A DNA stretch of 64,000 bases from Phoma sp. XZ068. Its lineage: Eukaryota > Ascomycota > Dothideomycetes > Pleosporales > Didymellaceae. The DNA lies in assembly GCA_004835665.1 (NCBI GenBank), contig RBKR01000009.1, forward strand, positions 992,001 to 1,056,000. Direction: 5' to 3'. Below the pieces are notes generated by a model. That model saw only the letters and a list, made by a program, of their open reading frames with translations. It did no database searches and was not told the DNA's origin. Below are positions 53,109 through 64,000 of the stretch, one piece after another (within the stretch, counting starts at the first letter, position 1; each line of letters begins with the position of its first letter). Position numbers and translations under genes: made by a program.

Positions 53109-55331
53109 ATGCCTTCCCATGTCGTCACATGCCCAAAGCAGACGAGATCCATGGCTATGGGAAACACCTTCACACTCAATCGGGAGACGATGTATCTGAA
53201 GTCACCATCCCCACAAGCACCTGCGTCCCACGTGCTTGCACAGAAACGAACGAGTTCTGCGAATCTGGACAATCTATTTGAGTCAGCAAGGACACTTGCA
53301 CCCTCAAAATATGTACCGAAACGCCCAAATTCGAGCGCCTCCAGTAAAGCATCGACGCCAAGTTGGAGTGGTTATTGGAGACCACAAGAGCACGATGTCC
53401 CCCACTTGACAAAGACCCCGTGGGAAGCTGAACGATATAAGAGGAACTCTACGTGGAGGCGCCCAGGGCCCGAGGCAGATCTTCCTACTCGTGTATTCAA
53501 GACGTTGCCAAGAGAGGTCTATGATTGCATAGTAGCGCAGTTGGAGCAGATCCACCTACAACAAGATCAGGAATGTCCGTCATGCTATTTGAAAGACCTT
53601 CACAGTCTGGCACTTACGAGCCGCCCATGGGACAAAGCTGCTAGTCGAGAAATGTACCGCAAGGTATATGTAATTGGGCACGATGGCCATTCACAGCAAT
53701 CGAAGACGAAAACCAAGCCGCCCAGTAGGCTAAAGCTACTTCGAAGGACTCTTCGCGAACGTCATGTGATGGCACGCCAAGTACGCGAGCTGCACTTGTC
53801 TGACTTTCAAACCCTATACCAGGAAGCATCCATCGAACGCGAAGAAATTGTCAACCTCGTTGCATCTGTGGTCATGGCTTGTCCTTCACTAGAACGTCTA
53901 GTTGGCTTCCATATTCCGTTCACTCAGTCTTTCGACCGCCTCTCGTATGCACTGGCAACAAGAACGAATTTGCGGGAGCGGGTGTGGCTGCTCTCGGAGT
54001 CGGAAGACGAATACTCGGATGGGGAGGACGATGATGAAATTTACAACTATTACGTTGCCGCTTGTGACCCTACAGAGCGCTTCCTCGACCTCAATTCAGG
54101 ACATCCGTTGCTGACCAGCTTGGTGCTGCATCGAAGCTCCAGCAATTTCTCCCCCACGCTCAATTTCCGTGCGATTATTGGAACTTTTCAGCAGCTGCCT
54201 ATGTTGCAGCATCTTTTCATCTCTGGTTTGTCAGCTACATCGTTTACAAACTTAGCATTGAATGCCCTTCCAGCGGGTCTGCAGTCCTTACGCCTCGAGA
54301 ATCTTCCCGGCATCAACGACAAAGGTCTTCAGAAATTTGCAACCTCGCAACTATCAGCTTCCATCGAAAAGCTGACACTTATCAATCTTGAACTTTCAAG
54401 CTTGCTCACAATCACGAGCTTCCTGTCCGAGCATTTTAGCATCCTCAAGCATTTTACGATAGCGCAGTACAGAACACCCGATCTTGGCCCACGCATTTCG
54501 ATACCCGACTTTTCTTGCCCATCGTTACAGTCCATCCACTTTGAGTTTCGATCTCAGTCTGGCCCTGCAATAGATCCCTTTTCACCAGGGTCTCGAAAGT
54601 CTATGGAGTTCCCTTTTGCAAACGCGGAACCGATTTCATGCCTTGCTACAACATTACTAGCAGCGAGTATAAAGGATGGCGCCTTCCCAGCATTGCGTAG
54701 GGTTCGCATACCGCACGACCCTCAAGGACTAATCCAAGCTCTCTGCAAGCCCCGCGCAACCGCATTGCTTCCCTCAGACACCTCAGTCTTTACGCATCCT
54801 CTGCAGCATTCCGGTCCCCACGGATATGCCATCATGGTTGATGCACCCATTTCACAACCTCAATCTCCTACGATACGAGAAAGTACCTACATCAAGTCGC
54901 TCACTCCTCGTGTCGATTCAGCAGTCGATTCGCTCATATTCGATAACAGCGCATCGTCAACAGCTCTCACACCTTCGAAAACTCGTCTCGCAGCTCAGGC
55001 CCGCATACTCGCCGCTCGCAAAGAAACTTTCGTAACAGTGCGTGTGTACGATCCAGACGGACAAATGATTGTTGACACTGCCATTGGTGGTTTTATTGGA
55101 GACATCAAAAGTAACATAACATACGACCTGCAGCCCGATACAAGCCGATGGCCTGGAAATCGTGATCAAAGCGGGCCCCCGCAGCCGGAGTGGATTGCTG
55201 GTATTGAGGATTTGGCGGACGAGCGCACGTCTCCGGTTAGTAGAACGCATGAACGAGTTTGGGGACGCTGCGGACATCTTATTGGTGGCAGAGTGGGATG
55301 TAATACTGTGGGAGTTGAAGAAATGTTTTGA
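53109..55331 (+). CDS. F-box / leucine-rich-repeat-like protein
   Basis: F-box proteins are substrate adaptors of SCF ubiquitin ligases. The single-exon ORF encodes 740 residues from 53109; an ATG at 53151 (MAMGNTF) would remove 14. After a disordered Ser/Pro-rich N-terminus, an F-box-like segment lies around residues 130-190 (RVFKTLPREVYDCIVAQLEQI, then DLHSLALTSRPWDKAASREMYRKVYV). The following 300 residues show irregular leucine-rich repeats (LTSLVLHRSS, MLQHLFISGL, LQSLRLENLPGI, IEKLTLINLELS). A short acidic loop (SESEDEYSDGEDDDE) interrupts them. The C-terminal region is disordered, then a conserved-looking end (VTVRVYDPDGQMIVD). The F-box call is by pattern and is less certain than gene reality. 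Confidence 0.75.
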   Translation: MPSHVVTCPKQTRSMAMGNTFTLNRETMYLKSPSPQAPASHVLAQKRTSSANLDNLFESARTLAPSKYVPKRPNSSASSKASTPSWSGYWRPQEHDVPHLTKTPWEAERYKRNSTWRRPGPEADLPTRVFKTLPREVYDCIVAQLEQIHLQQDQECPSCYLKDLHSLALTSRPWDKAASREMYRKVYVIGHDGHSQQSKTKTKPPSRLKLLRRTLRERHVMARQVRELHLSDFQTLYQEASIEREEIVNLVASVVMACPSLERLVGFHIPFTQSFDRLSYALATRTNLRERVWLLSESEDEYSDGEDDDEIYNYYVAACDPTERFLDLNSGHPLLTSLVLHRSSSNFSPTLNFRAIIGTFQQLPMLQHLFISGLSATSFTNLALNALPAGLQSLRLENLPGINDKGLQKFATSQLSASIEKLTLINLELSSLLTITSFLSEHFSILKHFTIAQYRTPDLGPRISIPDFSCPSLQSIHFEFRSQSGPAIDPFSPGSRKSMEFPFANAEPISCLATTLLAASIKDGAFPALRRVRIPHDPQGLIQALCKPRATALLPSDTSVFTHPLQHSGPHGYAIMVDAPISQPQSPTIRESTYIKSLTPRVDSAVDSLIFDNSASSTALTPSKTRLAAQARILAARKETFVTVRVYDPDGQMIVDTAIGGFIGDIKSNITYDLQPDTSRWPGNRDQSGPPQPEWIAGIEDLADERTSPVSRTHERVWGRCGHLIGGRVGCNTVGVEEMF

Positions 55332-58020
55332 CAAGATCGAGGGAACTCTCTCCAAACAAGGGCGGGCGTTTGTGATGCAGGCCTACCAAGGTGCAATGTT
55401 GCTTTGCATTCTCGCTATACTTTCGTTGGTAATGTTTCTACCCTCGTCCCACAATTTGGCGGCGGCTTCGGGAACCGTCTCCGGTGCATTCTAGGCTTCC
55501 TCACAGTACGCCTGAGATTCGACGGTGCTTAGTAGCTTATTAATCGACATGTGGTCATCCTCCATATCTTCACTTAGCCAGCGGAATTTTAAATAGAATC
55601 AAGATATCCCGTTTCCATCTCTTGCCACTTGAACCACACAGCGCTTTGTGTTGGTAGCTGGCGCATGAGCTTTAAAAGTGAAGAATCATTATTTCATCTA
55701 GCTACAAAATATGTTCCGCCTCCAGCTTCTCTCATTCGACCATGGTTGTCTTTCAAATAAGGCCAACTACCGCAGCCTCGGATCCGCATCCCGTAACAGT
55801 GGTTACATGGTCCGGCATCACACGATCCACGGGTATGGCTATCCCCAAATCCTCCGATTCGGTGATCTCATCGCAATAACACACCCGAGCAAACGTTTTG
55901 CTTAGCACCACCCGTTGCATCGTTCATGACTCTTTGAGAATATTTCTCCTGGCGCTCTGATTTGCTCAGCACTTGAGGTCTGCATAGCCTCTCCCGTCTG
56001 GGGGACTGATAGGCCTACGGAGCAACTCCGTTCGGTAGTTTGCATGCGCACCCATAATAGGACAATGATACTGCACTTAAGAAGGTTAGCCGTGCAGCAA
56101 CTTTCGAGTGAACCTTCTTAATATATCTCTGTGCATGTCTGCTGTTGTTAGTGGTGATGCGAATGAGGAGATTCCCAGGAATTAGGTATGGTTCGAGCAA
56201 AGTCGAGAAAAGGGGCACGCGAATACGAGATACGAGGGCAGCGCTGCGTATTAAGACAACATGGAAGAAATGCCCAAAGTTTGTGGAGACAACCTATTAA
56301 AGACAGAAAGAGCCGGTCACACAGCAGGGCGCGACTCTGTGCAAGACGACCATTCTAAGCCACATACCATCCAATGAAACCATAGGACGAAGAATTGCCA
56401 ACATCAAACCGCGCAAGGCTCAAAATCATTCCTCCGAGGCAGACTCGACACGACGATAATCGGACAGATAGAGTTGGGTGTGATAAAGAGCATGGAACAT
56501 TGACCGCGTTGTTACAGCGCTTCGCTACTTACCTAAGGTAAAAGGGTGACTGGTTCAGCTCGAGTTGAGACTTTAAATTCGGAATGCTTCACAGGATTTG
56601 TATCCTGACACAAGTTCACGGTAAGGGCACGCATCACAAGGCTTAATCTGGTGTACGGTGGTGTATTTGTAAAGACAATGCATCAAGCCGTATGTGGCTT
56701 TCATCGTTGACCTCATCATCAGCCTAGGGGCTTTTACCCTCGACTCCACATCATCTACACTCGGCCAGCACCACAATCTCGGACAGCTCTCGCTCGTACA
56801 TGGCAGCTACTGATCCATCATGTCTGTCTTCTATTGTACCCCTCATTATTCAAGTTGTTCGCGTCTCACAAGGACGTCACGGCAATATCAATGAGACGTC
56901 ATCTTCGCAAAACCTTGGCTTTAAGACTGTTCTCGCGAAGGTGTGGGGTTCGAGATGCTGCAATGATCGGTGTGCGGGTGCGGGAGACATACTGGTCCTT
57001 GTTTAATGGACCGGTCCGTGGGTCAAACTTCCTCGTGGGGGATGTGCCACACCCAGCTTACTGATCAATCCGTAGGGTCTAAAAAGCTGCGCATTGACAG
57101 GCGACAGTTGCCTCGAAAAAGCCTACGTGAATAATAGTAGGCTGGCTATACTCCAGCTCCACTTTGTTACTAATAATTCGCGGCACTTTCCATATCAGAA
57201 CGAATCCTTCGAACAACAATCAACCCCCGAGCCACGAGCCGAGCCACGGGCTTCCCGAACGTCTAGACTACCTAACCCTGGCAACTACTTATTCGCAGCG
57301 AACACCGGCCTCAAGAACAGTTCTTGGGAAGTAAGCATTAATATTTCCAAGCGCTTGGAGCTGAGGGAAAGGCTCAAGGAGCCACGGCACTAGTGCGCTC
57401 CAAGCATATCTGAAACCACGACAGCGCGCTGCAGCCGCGCCCACGACGTTCTTCCTCCAGTAGAACACCTTATCGGATGTCGTTCTGACTCAGCAATCCG
57501 TCGGAAGCAGATCCAAAAATATCCGACAGTATGGATGGTGGCCTGAACGTACGTGTCTGGCAGAGATCCTAGGGCAAGTCCACCGATCGTCGGTCCGGAA
57601 GGCTCCATCCGGGAGAAGGCTTGGCATCACGATACAACTGAAGTGGGTACAAGAAGGGGTCCAGGGTATAGATTTTCGACGTTTATTTCCGCGGCAGCAA
57701 GGTTATATGTATGCGCAGCCTGCTCATTGTGGGCTGGATATAATCTATTGGTATGTTCCAACTTTCAACGATCGTGTCTATCATGCTTTGCTTACAACAT
57801 CGTAGAGTACGGAAACTCCGTTCGTACGCCCTCAAAAATGCCGGACAATGACCCCCACGCTACCCCCCTGCACGCGGGCTCCTGCGATTGGCGACCTCCA
57901 GTGGATATATGCAGAACACCGACCAGTACAATTAAAGAATGCAGTTAATCGCCACAAGAAATTCCGGTTTCCTTAAGCAGCCGCCGTGGACGCATGGAAC
58001 GATACAAAGGAGACATGGGA
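55332..58020. other. 2.7-kb gene-free stretch
   Basis: Overlapping short ORFs only, the longest 131 codons at 57553-57948 on the plus strand, with no domain or signal peptide. No terminal repeats, transposase or integrase motifs were seen. The tip next to 58021 is the 3' flank of the zinc-cluster gene. Confidence 0.4.
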
Positions 58021-59586
58021 CTACGCTTGCACCGGTTTCATCGGTACCATGCCTTCTAGTTGCGGCATGATCTCGAGTATCTTAGGATCCATGGTCCAGT
58101 TGTTCAAATCGGCTACGGTACTCTCGAAAAGTGGTGTCATGCGTGTATACCCTGCCTCAATATCCCAATAGTGGCAAGAATCGTCTGCATACGGCCATGT
58201 AATGCCAATGGAACCTACCAGAGGACCAACCGAAAATTCTTGAGGATGCTGGTATAGGAGTTGTCGTACTTGTGGCCTACTATGAGTCAGTGCATGCCCT
58301 AACAATTATTAAGTGCTGGAACATACCAAGGAACAAGGTCAATTAAAATATCATATGGCGACACATTCTGCTTGCCCATGGGGGGCATCAGCCATTCCGG
58401 ATTCAGATTCATGTTCTCCACGCTCGGCCAGATCAGCCACTGCAGCGCTGTCAGCCATATTGCTAAGTCTGGCAGAAAAAAGCACTTACACGCATCAGCT
58501 TGGTCAAAATCCAAGTGGAAGCAAGCCGAACAGGGAGATTCGCAGTTGGAAGGATCCTGTTCACTGTTCTTGCGCACCACGCTGGAACAGGTTGTGTATC
58601 CTGCGGATCGGCGAAGCCCAGCAACAAAGAGTCTACATCTATCTCAGATCTGCCAAATATCTGTGCCTCGTTCCAACCGTTCGCAAGAAGGTCCTGTTTT
58701 GTTCTTCGGTAGTATGCGCAATCGAAACCAAACTTGCTCAGAGCGTTCGCGGCGGTTTCCAAGATCATCGGTGATGGATTCATGGGCGTCACACCGTCAA
58801 CAGCAGTGTCAGGCGCAAAATTCAAAGCGGCTTGGCTGTGTTCCCGACTTCTGGACGTGTTAATATACACCCCTAAACGCGCCTAGATATTGGTACTGGA
58901 CCTGCCTTTCTTCGCGCGAGGAACCATCATACGAAGACGCGCCCAAGTTCGGCATTTGTCCTACGAACTGCTCGCTGCCTGGTGTACCGAACGATTCTTG
59001 CTCTGGGATTGCCGGTGTCTGTTCGTTGGAATCCTGAGTTGTCAGACAATATTCTCGACACGGCCCTGACGAAACTTACCCCAAGTGCCCGTTTGATTTC
59101 ATCAACTGAGTGGTGCGCAAAGCCATTTTTCTCCAGCTCAGACGCCCAGTTTGCTGCCGCAGCTCTATCCGGCGCCATGGCCAACAATGACACCACAGAT
59201 TTCATGTCCTCTAGTTCTTTCGCCAATCGCCTGACGTGGGCGCGCAGTTGCGTTGTCGTCTTGCCATCCTCAGCCACATCGTATACGCAGGTGAGATTCT
59301 TTGACTGGCATGTATTGCATTTCGGCCGAACACCATCACACTGGAGCCACTCGTTAGAAACGTTCATTACTCCGCTGCGAAGGATACATACTTTCGATTT
59401 GCGCTTCCTGCAGCTTTCACATGCTATGGATGTGATTTTTCCGCGAGGGGTCCGCAGAGCATATGTGCCAGATATTGGAGACGAGTGCTGGCCGCGAGCG
59501 TTCGCAAGGGCGCCTCCCAGTCCCTGTTTGGGTGCCAGTGGGGCTTTGTGTCCTGCGTTCGCCGCAGCTGATTGCGGGCGAATCAC
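58021..59586 (-). CDS. Zn2Cys6 transcription factor with DUF3425-type C-terminus
   Basis: Six exons, all with matching phases: 59586-59392, 59340-59080, 59033-58897, 58850-58490, 58439-58327 and 58276-58021. Introns are 46-51 nt and the product is 440 residues. The zinc cluster is built across intron 1: CESCRKRKSK in exon 1 and CDGVRPKCNTCQSKNLTC in exon 2. A basic/heptad segment follows (LRAHVRRLAKELEDMKSVVSLL). The C-terminal half (NLPVRLASTWILTKLMR, W..WPS..N...NPEWL.P, then DLVPWPQVRQLL and ADLNNWTMDPKIL) fits the DUF3425 pattern seen in fungal regulators. Intron 1 is 51 nt and free of stops in frame; see findings. Target genes unknown; no biosynthetic cluster is visible around it. Confidence 0.82.
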
Positions 59587-59810
59587 AAGAGTTGACTGTG
59601 AGGTGTCGAGATGGAGTTGACCTTGGCTTTGATCCCAATTGTCCTGACTGATATTTGGTCAGCAAGTTCCAGGCTGGATCGACAAGAAATTCACAGTATT
59701 GTCGTGTCTACAGGGTGCTTGACAAGATGGTTGTTGATCGGCGGAATGTGACCGACCGTAGGCGGCATCGGTCGTATCTCGAACCCCGCCGCAACTTTCT
59801 TCAAGTTTCT

Positions 59811-60640
59811 TTATCCAGGAAATTGGCCAGTCCAATGTCGAATCACCGGGAACAGGCGATATCGTTGAACGAAAATCAGTCTCAGGAGATCACGAGGAGG
59901 CAAGGGCGTGCATCCATGTGTCGTGATAAACGTCCAGAACCGCGCGCATCCATGGGTGTTTGTCGCCTTGCAGATCTTTTCCCAAAGAGTCAATTCCTCA
60001 GAGATTTGCAACCACTCCTTGGCAACATCGGATGCTGTGCAAGTCGACTTGGATCGCATTCCTCTGGAAACGTATATCGTCTATGACGTCTACATGTGAA
60101 GTAGATGAGTCCACTGAGGTGCGAATGCGGGGAAATGGTGAGGTTTTGGTAGTGATCCTGACGGCCATTGTGCGGACGTGTGCACCAGAAACGCCGACCA
60201 GGACCACAGCGCAGTCGTCGAGAGGAGTGAAACCAAAGGGATCCAAGAAATCAGGAAGATTGGAAAAGGAAGACGCGAAATAAGATCAATGAGAGACGCA
60301 GGCATACCTTTGAAAGCCTGCAGCTTGGACCACAGCCTCTGATGCTCGACGCATCATGCGCGGGTTGTTGGGGTTCTCTTGTGGTAAACCTTCCAGTGCA
60401 TCTGGCAGGCTGTTACTGCCATACCAGTAGTTCACCCCTGCAAAATGTCAATGGCTGTACAGACGACGGTACTGATACATGCTTACCAGGAGACGAATTA
60501 TTCGATTGTGGAGGCATGAAAGCAAGCATTTCCTTATGTGAGATGTTGGGCAGAAAAGCTATATCGATGTCTGAGAGACGACAGGAATCTTTTCCGCGAA
60601 AACCATGTGGATGATCAGCCCTGCATTTCGGGGAATTACT
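59811..60640 (-). pseudogene. Exon-like pieces of an unrecognised gene, possibly broken
   Basis: On the minus strand, two pieces join cleanly. The exon ending at 60487 (GTAAGC donor) encodes SDIDIAFLPNISHKEMLAFM and PPQSNNSSP. A 49-nt intron ending in TTGCAG leads to 60437-60308 (VNYWYGSNSLPDALEGL, then RRASEAVVQAAGFQR) with a GTATGC donor. Phases agree across the intron. Further pieces follow in other frames: ITTKTSPFPRIRTSVD and VIDDIRFQRNAIQVDL, then WLQISEELTLWEKICKAT to LLRLIFVQRYRLFPV, which stops at 59811. I could not join these without invoking a weak splice site or a frame break. Family not recognised. It may be a complete gene with introns I cannot place, or a decaying one. Confidence 0.35.
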
Positions 60641-63600
60641 CTGTATATCGACTACTCAAGCAACGAGTATAGGAAATGATTAGCGCTTGGCCCGATGCTA
60701 TTGCGGAACTGCTGACAAGCACTTGGAGCTGGAACGAGGTTTCAAATGCGTCGCCCATCTGAACACCCAGCAGATGGCCGACGCAGGTCGATCTAGCGTC
60801 CTAGCGCACCACAGCCATCGACCGCGGGGAAGTCGGCTTAGCGGACGGCACTGTCGGACTAGGCCAGAACGGCCGCTTTCCAAAAATGTCACCCAGGCAT
60901 ATGATTCCACCCTAGGAATTCAAATTCGACAAGCCTCGATGACCGGATGTCAATGTTGCCCTCTTCAAGACTACCCTACATTGGTGGCATTTGTCTTTCG
61001 CTACTGTCAGCCAGTGCGCCACCCGACCTTACCCTTTACATGATACAGCAACACCAAGACTGTGGATGCATATCAGGTCTGGTGCTCATCTATTTGCAAA
61101 CTCTCTGACAAAGTGACGTGTGGTTCTCGGACTTCAAGTGAATTGGACACGACACATTCAACAGTGTTCGAGACCCATACTTTGCCGTACTTTCACTGAC
61201 TTGTGGACATTGGGCTGCATGTCATCCAGGGTTGAGCACCAAACGAGGGGTGTGTCGCTGGCCCAAGCTGGCAGGACGATAATGCGTATTCGGTCCGATA
61301 TACAAGGACTCAGCTGGTTGCACCGCCGCGCCGCAGCCAAGATTGGTCATTAAAACGATTGTCAAGATGCTTCGTCTTGGTTCTTGACGTAGCTTTAGTG
61401 CTTGCTAAATCCATACTTCCGAACTCCTCGTTCTGAAGTTTGGATATCCGAGCCCACATCTCATCTTTTCGCAACCTCGAGGCTGGGCACTGGGCTGGGA
61501 CCTACCCACCCGCAGGGCGCATTAGTGCGTTGAAACCCTCTGATCACTCTCAAGCATCGTATCGCCGGTATCCCCCTACATCGCTTTCGGAAATCTCCAC
61601 GACATTGCGACCGGAAAGTTTGCAGTCATCAACTTAGTGGCCCAGTGCGGTCTGTTGCCTCGACAGGTCTTGCCATCGCATCCGAGCTTGAAGAATGGAG
61701 CGGGCGGGTAGCTATGCGCATCTACCCTACCATACTCGGTACATGGCCGATAGGGTAGGGAGCGGTGAGACTATCTACCGGAGATTATGACAGCGAACTG
61801 GGTTACTGCAAGAGACCAGCACTTTGCAAACGCTTGGGTCACAATCGTTACTGGAGGCTCTTTTTCCTCACGAGCTGTTCTTACAATTAACATTGAGCAA
61901 CCGTTCGAGGTAGGGTTTTGACCTTGACCACAAAGAGAAAGTCGACCCTCAAACCTTGCGATGTGGAGCAGTTCATTGGGTCGCCCGCTCCCGAGGCTAC
62001 TGATGAGAACGCCTCCAATGCCAGGTACATTGATTGGAGGTCTTCTGATTGGACTTTGCAATCTTCCAAGGGTGCACCTGTATTTTGCCGAATTTCTGGC
62101 CGTGAATGCTGGGGTGGAGTATCACAAATATCTTACAAAAAGTTACCTTGTTACAGCAACCAAGGGTGGTGAAGGACTCCTGCAAGGACCAGTGTTCACA
62201 CTCGCCTTGGCATGTTATTGTCTTGCCACATCCTACATAAAAGTCCACACAATTTACAGCTGGAGGCTGCAAGTTCTTGTATTCGGCTGCAACTTTCGGC
62301 ACATTTGCTGTCGCAACGAGGAATGGTCAAGCTCACTTTGACTCCACATGAAAGAACTCACAACCTTAATATCTGGAACTAGGCTTGCGCGATGTGTGAC
62401 GGCTCCCCTTGCGGCTCTCGGAAACCCGCACTAAGTGGACAACAGTGGTACTTTAGTATCCACCAGGGTCGTATTGCAACTTCAACCTTTGACTGCTTCA
62501 TGGCAACGGTACCCTGAGCACGATAGTTTACAACAAGACATGTGCATCTGCCGAAAGCACACATCTATGCACAGGGGTCTTGTGCAGCCCGTAAAGGAAT
62601 TCATATACCGGTCTATGCGCGAGCGGTACGTCAATATGGTTTCTTATCGAATCGTTTCGCATCTACATGAAGCTTCGGAACAGAACATAACCCAAGGTAT
62701 GACGACAGCCCACAGAAGGTTCGTACTACACCTCCGATGACGCACTCGAAATCCAGATCACTCTATGGCCAGCCATTAATAAACGAAATACGTACAGTTC
62801 ATGCTAGCTAACCATTATTTCACGCATCATTCAGCGGCGCTTTCAGTGCGCGCACGTTCTCCTGAAGTCTGATCCTCCATCGTGGGATTCCCTGGCCCCG
62901 GTTCACCCATCCTTGGACCCGATGATTGGGGCGGACACAGGGTCTCTTGCACCGTGCAGCCTAAGGATGTTAGGCCGATCAGTCGTCACGGAGAGACCTC
63001 CAGAGTCTATCACTGGCTGTCTGCAACTTTATGGAAAGATTACTCAACCTCCATGAGTGCAGGGTCAATTCACTCTACGCTAAGATCTAACATGCGAGAT
63101 GTGATCTGTGTGGCGCCTCTAGAATGCGGATGGTCAGGGTCGTGGCGCTGAACACCATCACTGCTGCAGAAAGTTGTACAGTAGGCAAGTCGGCTATTCA
63201 GTATCAGCCTCTACGGCGTCTCCCGTCAGACCGGTTGTGCAGCCACATGGATTTCTTCACCTAAAGTATGCAAGGTTAACCAGTATACAAGGTCACGTTT
63301 ATACCCGCAATGGTGAAAAGCAAAGTTTCAAGGACGGATAGGATGCCGAGCCTCTTGCAAAACATCCTCTCAGCCCCTGACGTCTTTCGACGTGGGAAGC
63401 AAAGCTTGCAGATACAGTGTCGTTCAAAGGTCGTGCTGCACGAATGGATGGTCGAAACTTTTTCTGAGAACGGTGATCCCATTGTTCATCAGCCGTCTCT
63501 AGACTGTCACGAATCCGAACCCATGGTCTGTGCCGGAAGCGTTCTCTGTTTGACGTCTGCATCGGACCTTTGAAGCCGGCACGAACCGACGCATATTCAT

Positions 63601-63668
63601 CCTCATCTCAAGCCACCATGGGGATAGCAAAAGCAAGTTACGAACGCCATCTTCACGAAGTTGACGCC
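60641..63668. other. 3-kb stretch with no supportable gene
   Basis: Many short ORFs on both strands. Nothing has a recognisable domain, signal peptide or consistent exon structure. A Cys-containing minus-strand ORF at 61997-62302 was considered and rejected. No transposon ends were recognised. Confidence 0.4.
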
Positions 63669-64000
63669 TCAACCAGAACCAGCGCTGGGTATTGCTACGG
63701 CTCTTTGGTCTAAGAACGCTTTCGGTCTGGTACGCTTCCGCTTAAACAAAGGGTTTTTGGTATCCTCGGTTGAATGATCGTCACACGCTATACGACCGCC
63801 ACTAACACCAACATGCAAGTGTCCACCTTCCAGACAAGTCCATGGATTTGGGCTTGCACATCCCACGTTGCGTTTGCCCGTATGTGCACAGTTCGCTAAG
63901 CTCATCTGCAACGTCCGATAGTTATCGGAGCTTTCAATTGTACCAGTGATCAACACTTTCGATTCTTCCCGCGCGTCAAACGTACCGACATTCTCCGTTG
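63669..64000 (-). CDS. ORF open at the right edge (partial)
   Basis: The minus-strand frame ending at 63669 has no stop up to the window edge, at least 110 codons. It contains ESKVLITGTIESSDNYRTLQ, then MSLANCAHTGKRNVGCAS and a Cys/Gly-rich part (CLEGGHLHVGVSGGRIAC), and ends in a basic tail. A CAG directly before ATGAGC could be either coding or an exon edge. No family recognised. It may be the last exon of a gene beyond the window or a chance ORF. Confidence 0.3.
   Translation of the reverse strand, partial: TENVGTFDAREESKVLITGTIESSDNYRTLQMSLANCAHTGKRNVGCASPNPWTCLEGGHLHVGVSGGRIACDDHSTEDTKNPLFKRKRTRPKAFLDQRAVAIPSAGSG

Noticed and set aside
61997..62302. Cysteine-containing minus-strand ORF that might be a small secreted protein
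   Set aside because: No signal peptide exon could be found upstream and the frame is open only by chance-like extension; not supportable.
1..64000. tRNA genes, CRISPR arrays, biosynthetic gene cluster
   Set aside because: No T-loop/acceptor pairs of tRNA type were seen by eye; repeats are not CRISPR-like and the genome is eukaryotic; no polyketide synthase, peptide synthetase or terpene cyclase signatures were found.

Overview
The window looks like chromosomal DNA of a filamentous ascomycete (Pezizomycotina). Gene content and style suggest a dothideomycete, probably Pleosporales, but this is inference and no species marker was identified. The evidence is: genes are monocistronic on both strands; most introns are 46-80 nt with GT-AG ends and CTRAC-like branch sites; the quinate regulators are of fungal qutA/qutR type; and there are Zn2Cys6 factors, one carrying a DUF3425-type C-terminus. 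No tRNA, rRNA, CRISPR array or intact transposon was recognised by eye.

Region 1 (1-23.1 kb) is dense and mostly housekeeping. In order it holds a small repeat protein, an inositol monophosphatase, a BTB-domain protein, a C-4 methylsterol oxidase (ERG25 type), the Paf1 subunit of the Paf1 complex, a kinesin-6-like motor, a secreted type-B carboxylesterase, a Cid1-like nucleotidyltransferase, the large TFIIF subunit, the tail-anchored E2 Ubc6 and the mitochondrial sorting component Sam50. Cid1-like/TFIIF and Ubc6/Sam50 are head-to-head pairs sharing 0.4-0.6 kb promoters.

Region 2 (23.1-45.2 kb) has a possible 62-aa gene behind a TATA box and a five-exon hexose transporter. Next is a tandem pair of paralogous genes of a family I do not recognise (28.9-34.4 kb). 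These are followed by a three-pass membrane/coiled-coil protein, two or three small unknown genes and a large low-complexity protein with C-terminal membrane segments. Region 3 (42.4-48.2 kb) is the divergent pair quinate repressor / quinate activator. The quinate catabolic structural genes are not beside it, so the regulators appear uncoupled from the cluster in this window.

Region 4 (48.2-64 kb) is gene-poor. It carries a two-domain fasciclin GPI-type protein, a heavily broken gene relic (51.3-52.1 kb), an F-box/LRR-like protein and a six-exon Zn2Cys6 regulator. There are also exon-like pieces of an unrecognised gene (59.8-60.6 kb) and an ORF open at the right edge.

The most unusual observation is a second winged-helix domain of the TFIIF large-subunit type. 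It lies in frame directly beyond the TAG stop of that gene, in an ORF with no ATG of its own. Others are an ERG25 start codon apparently split by an intron, a 51-nt in-frame intron inside a zinc cluster, an exon junction in the kinesin gene that no canonical intron explains, and a ~140-residue insertion in the Cid1-like catalytic domain. All exon boundaries were worked out by eye from frame continuity and splice signals.
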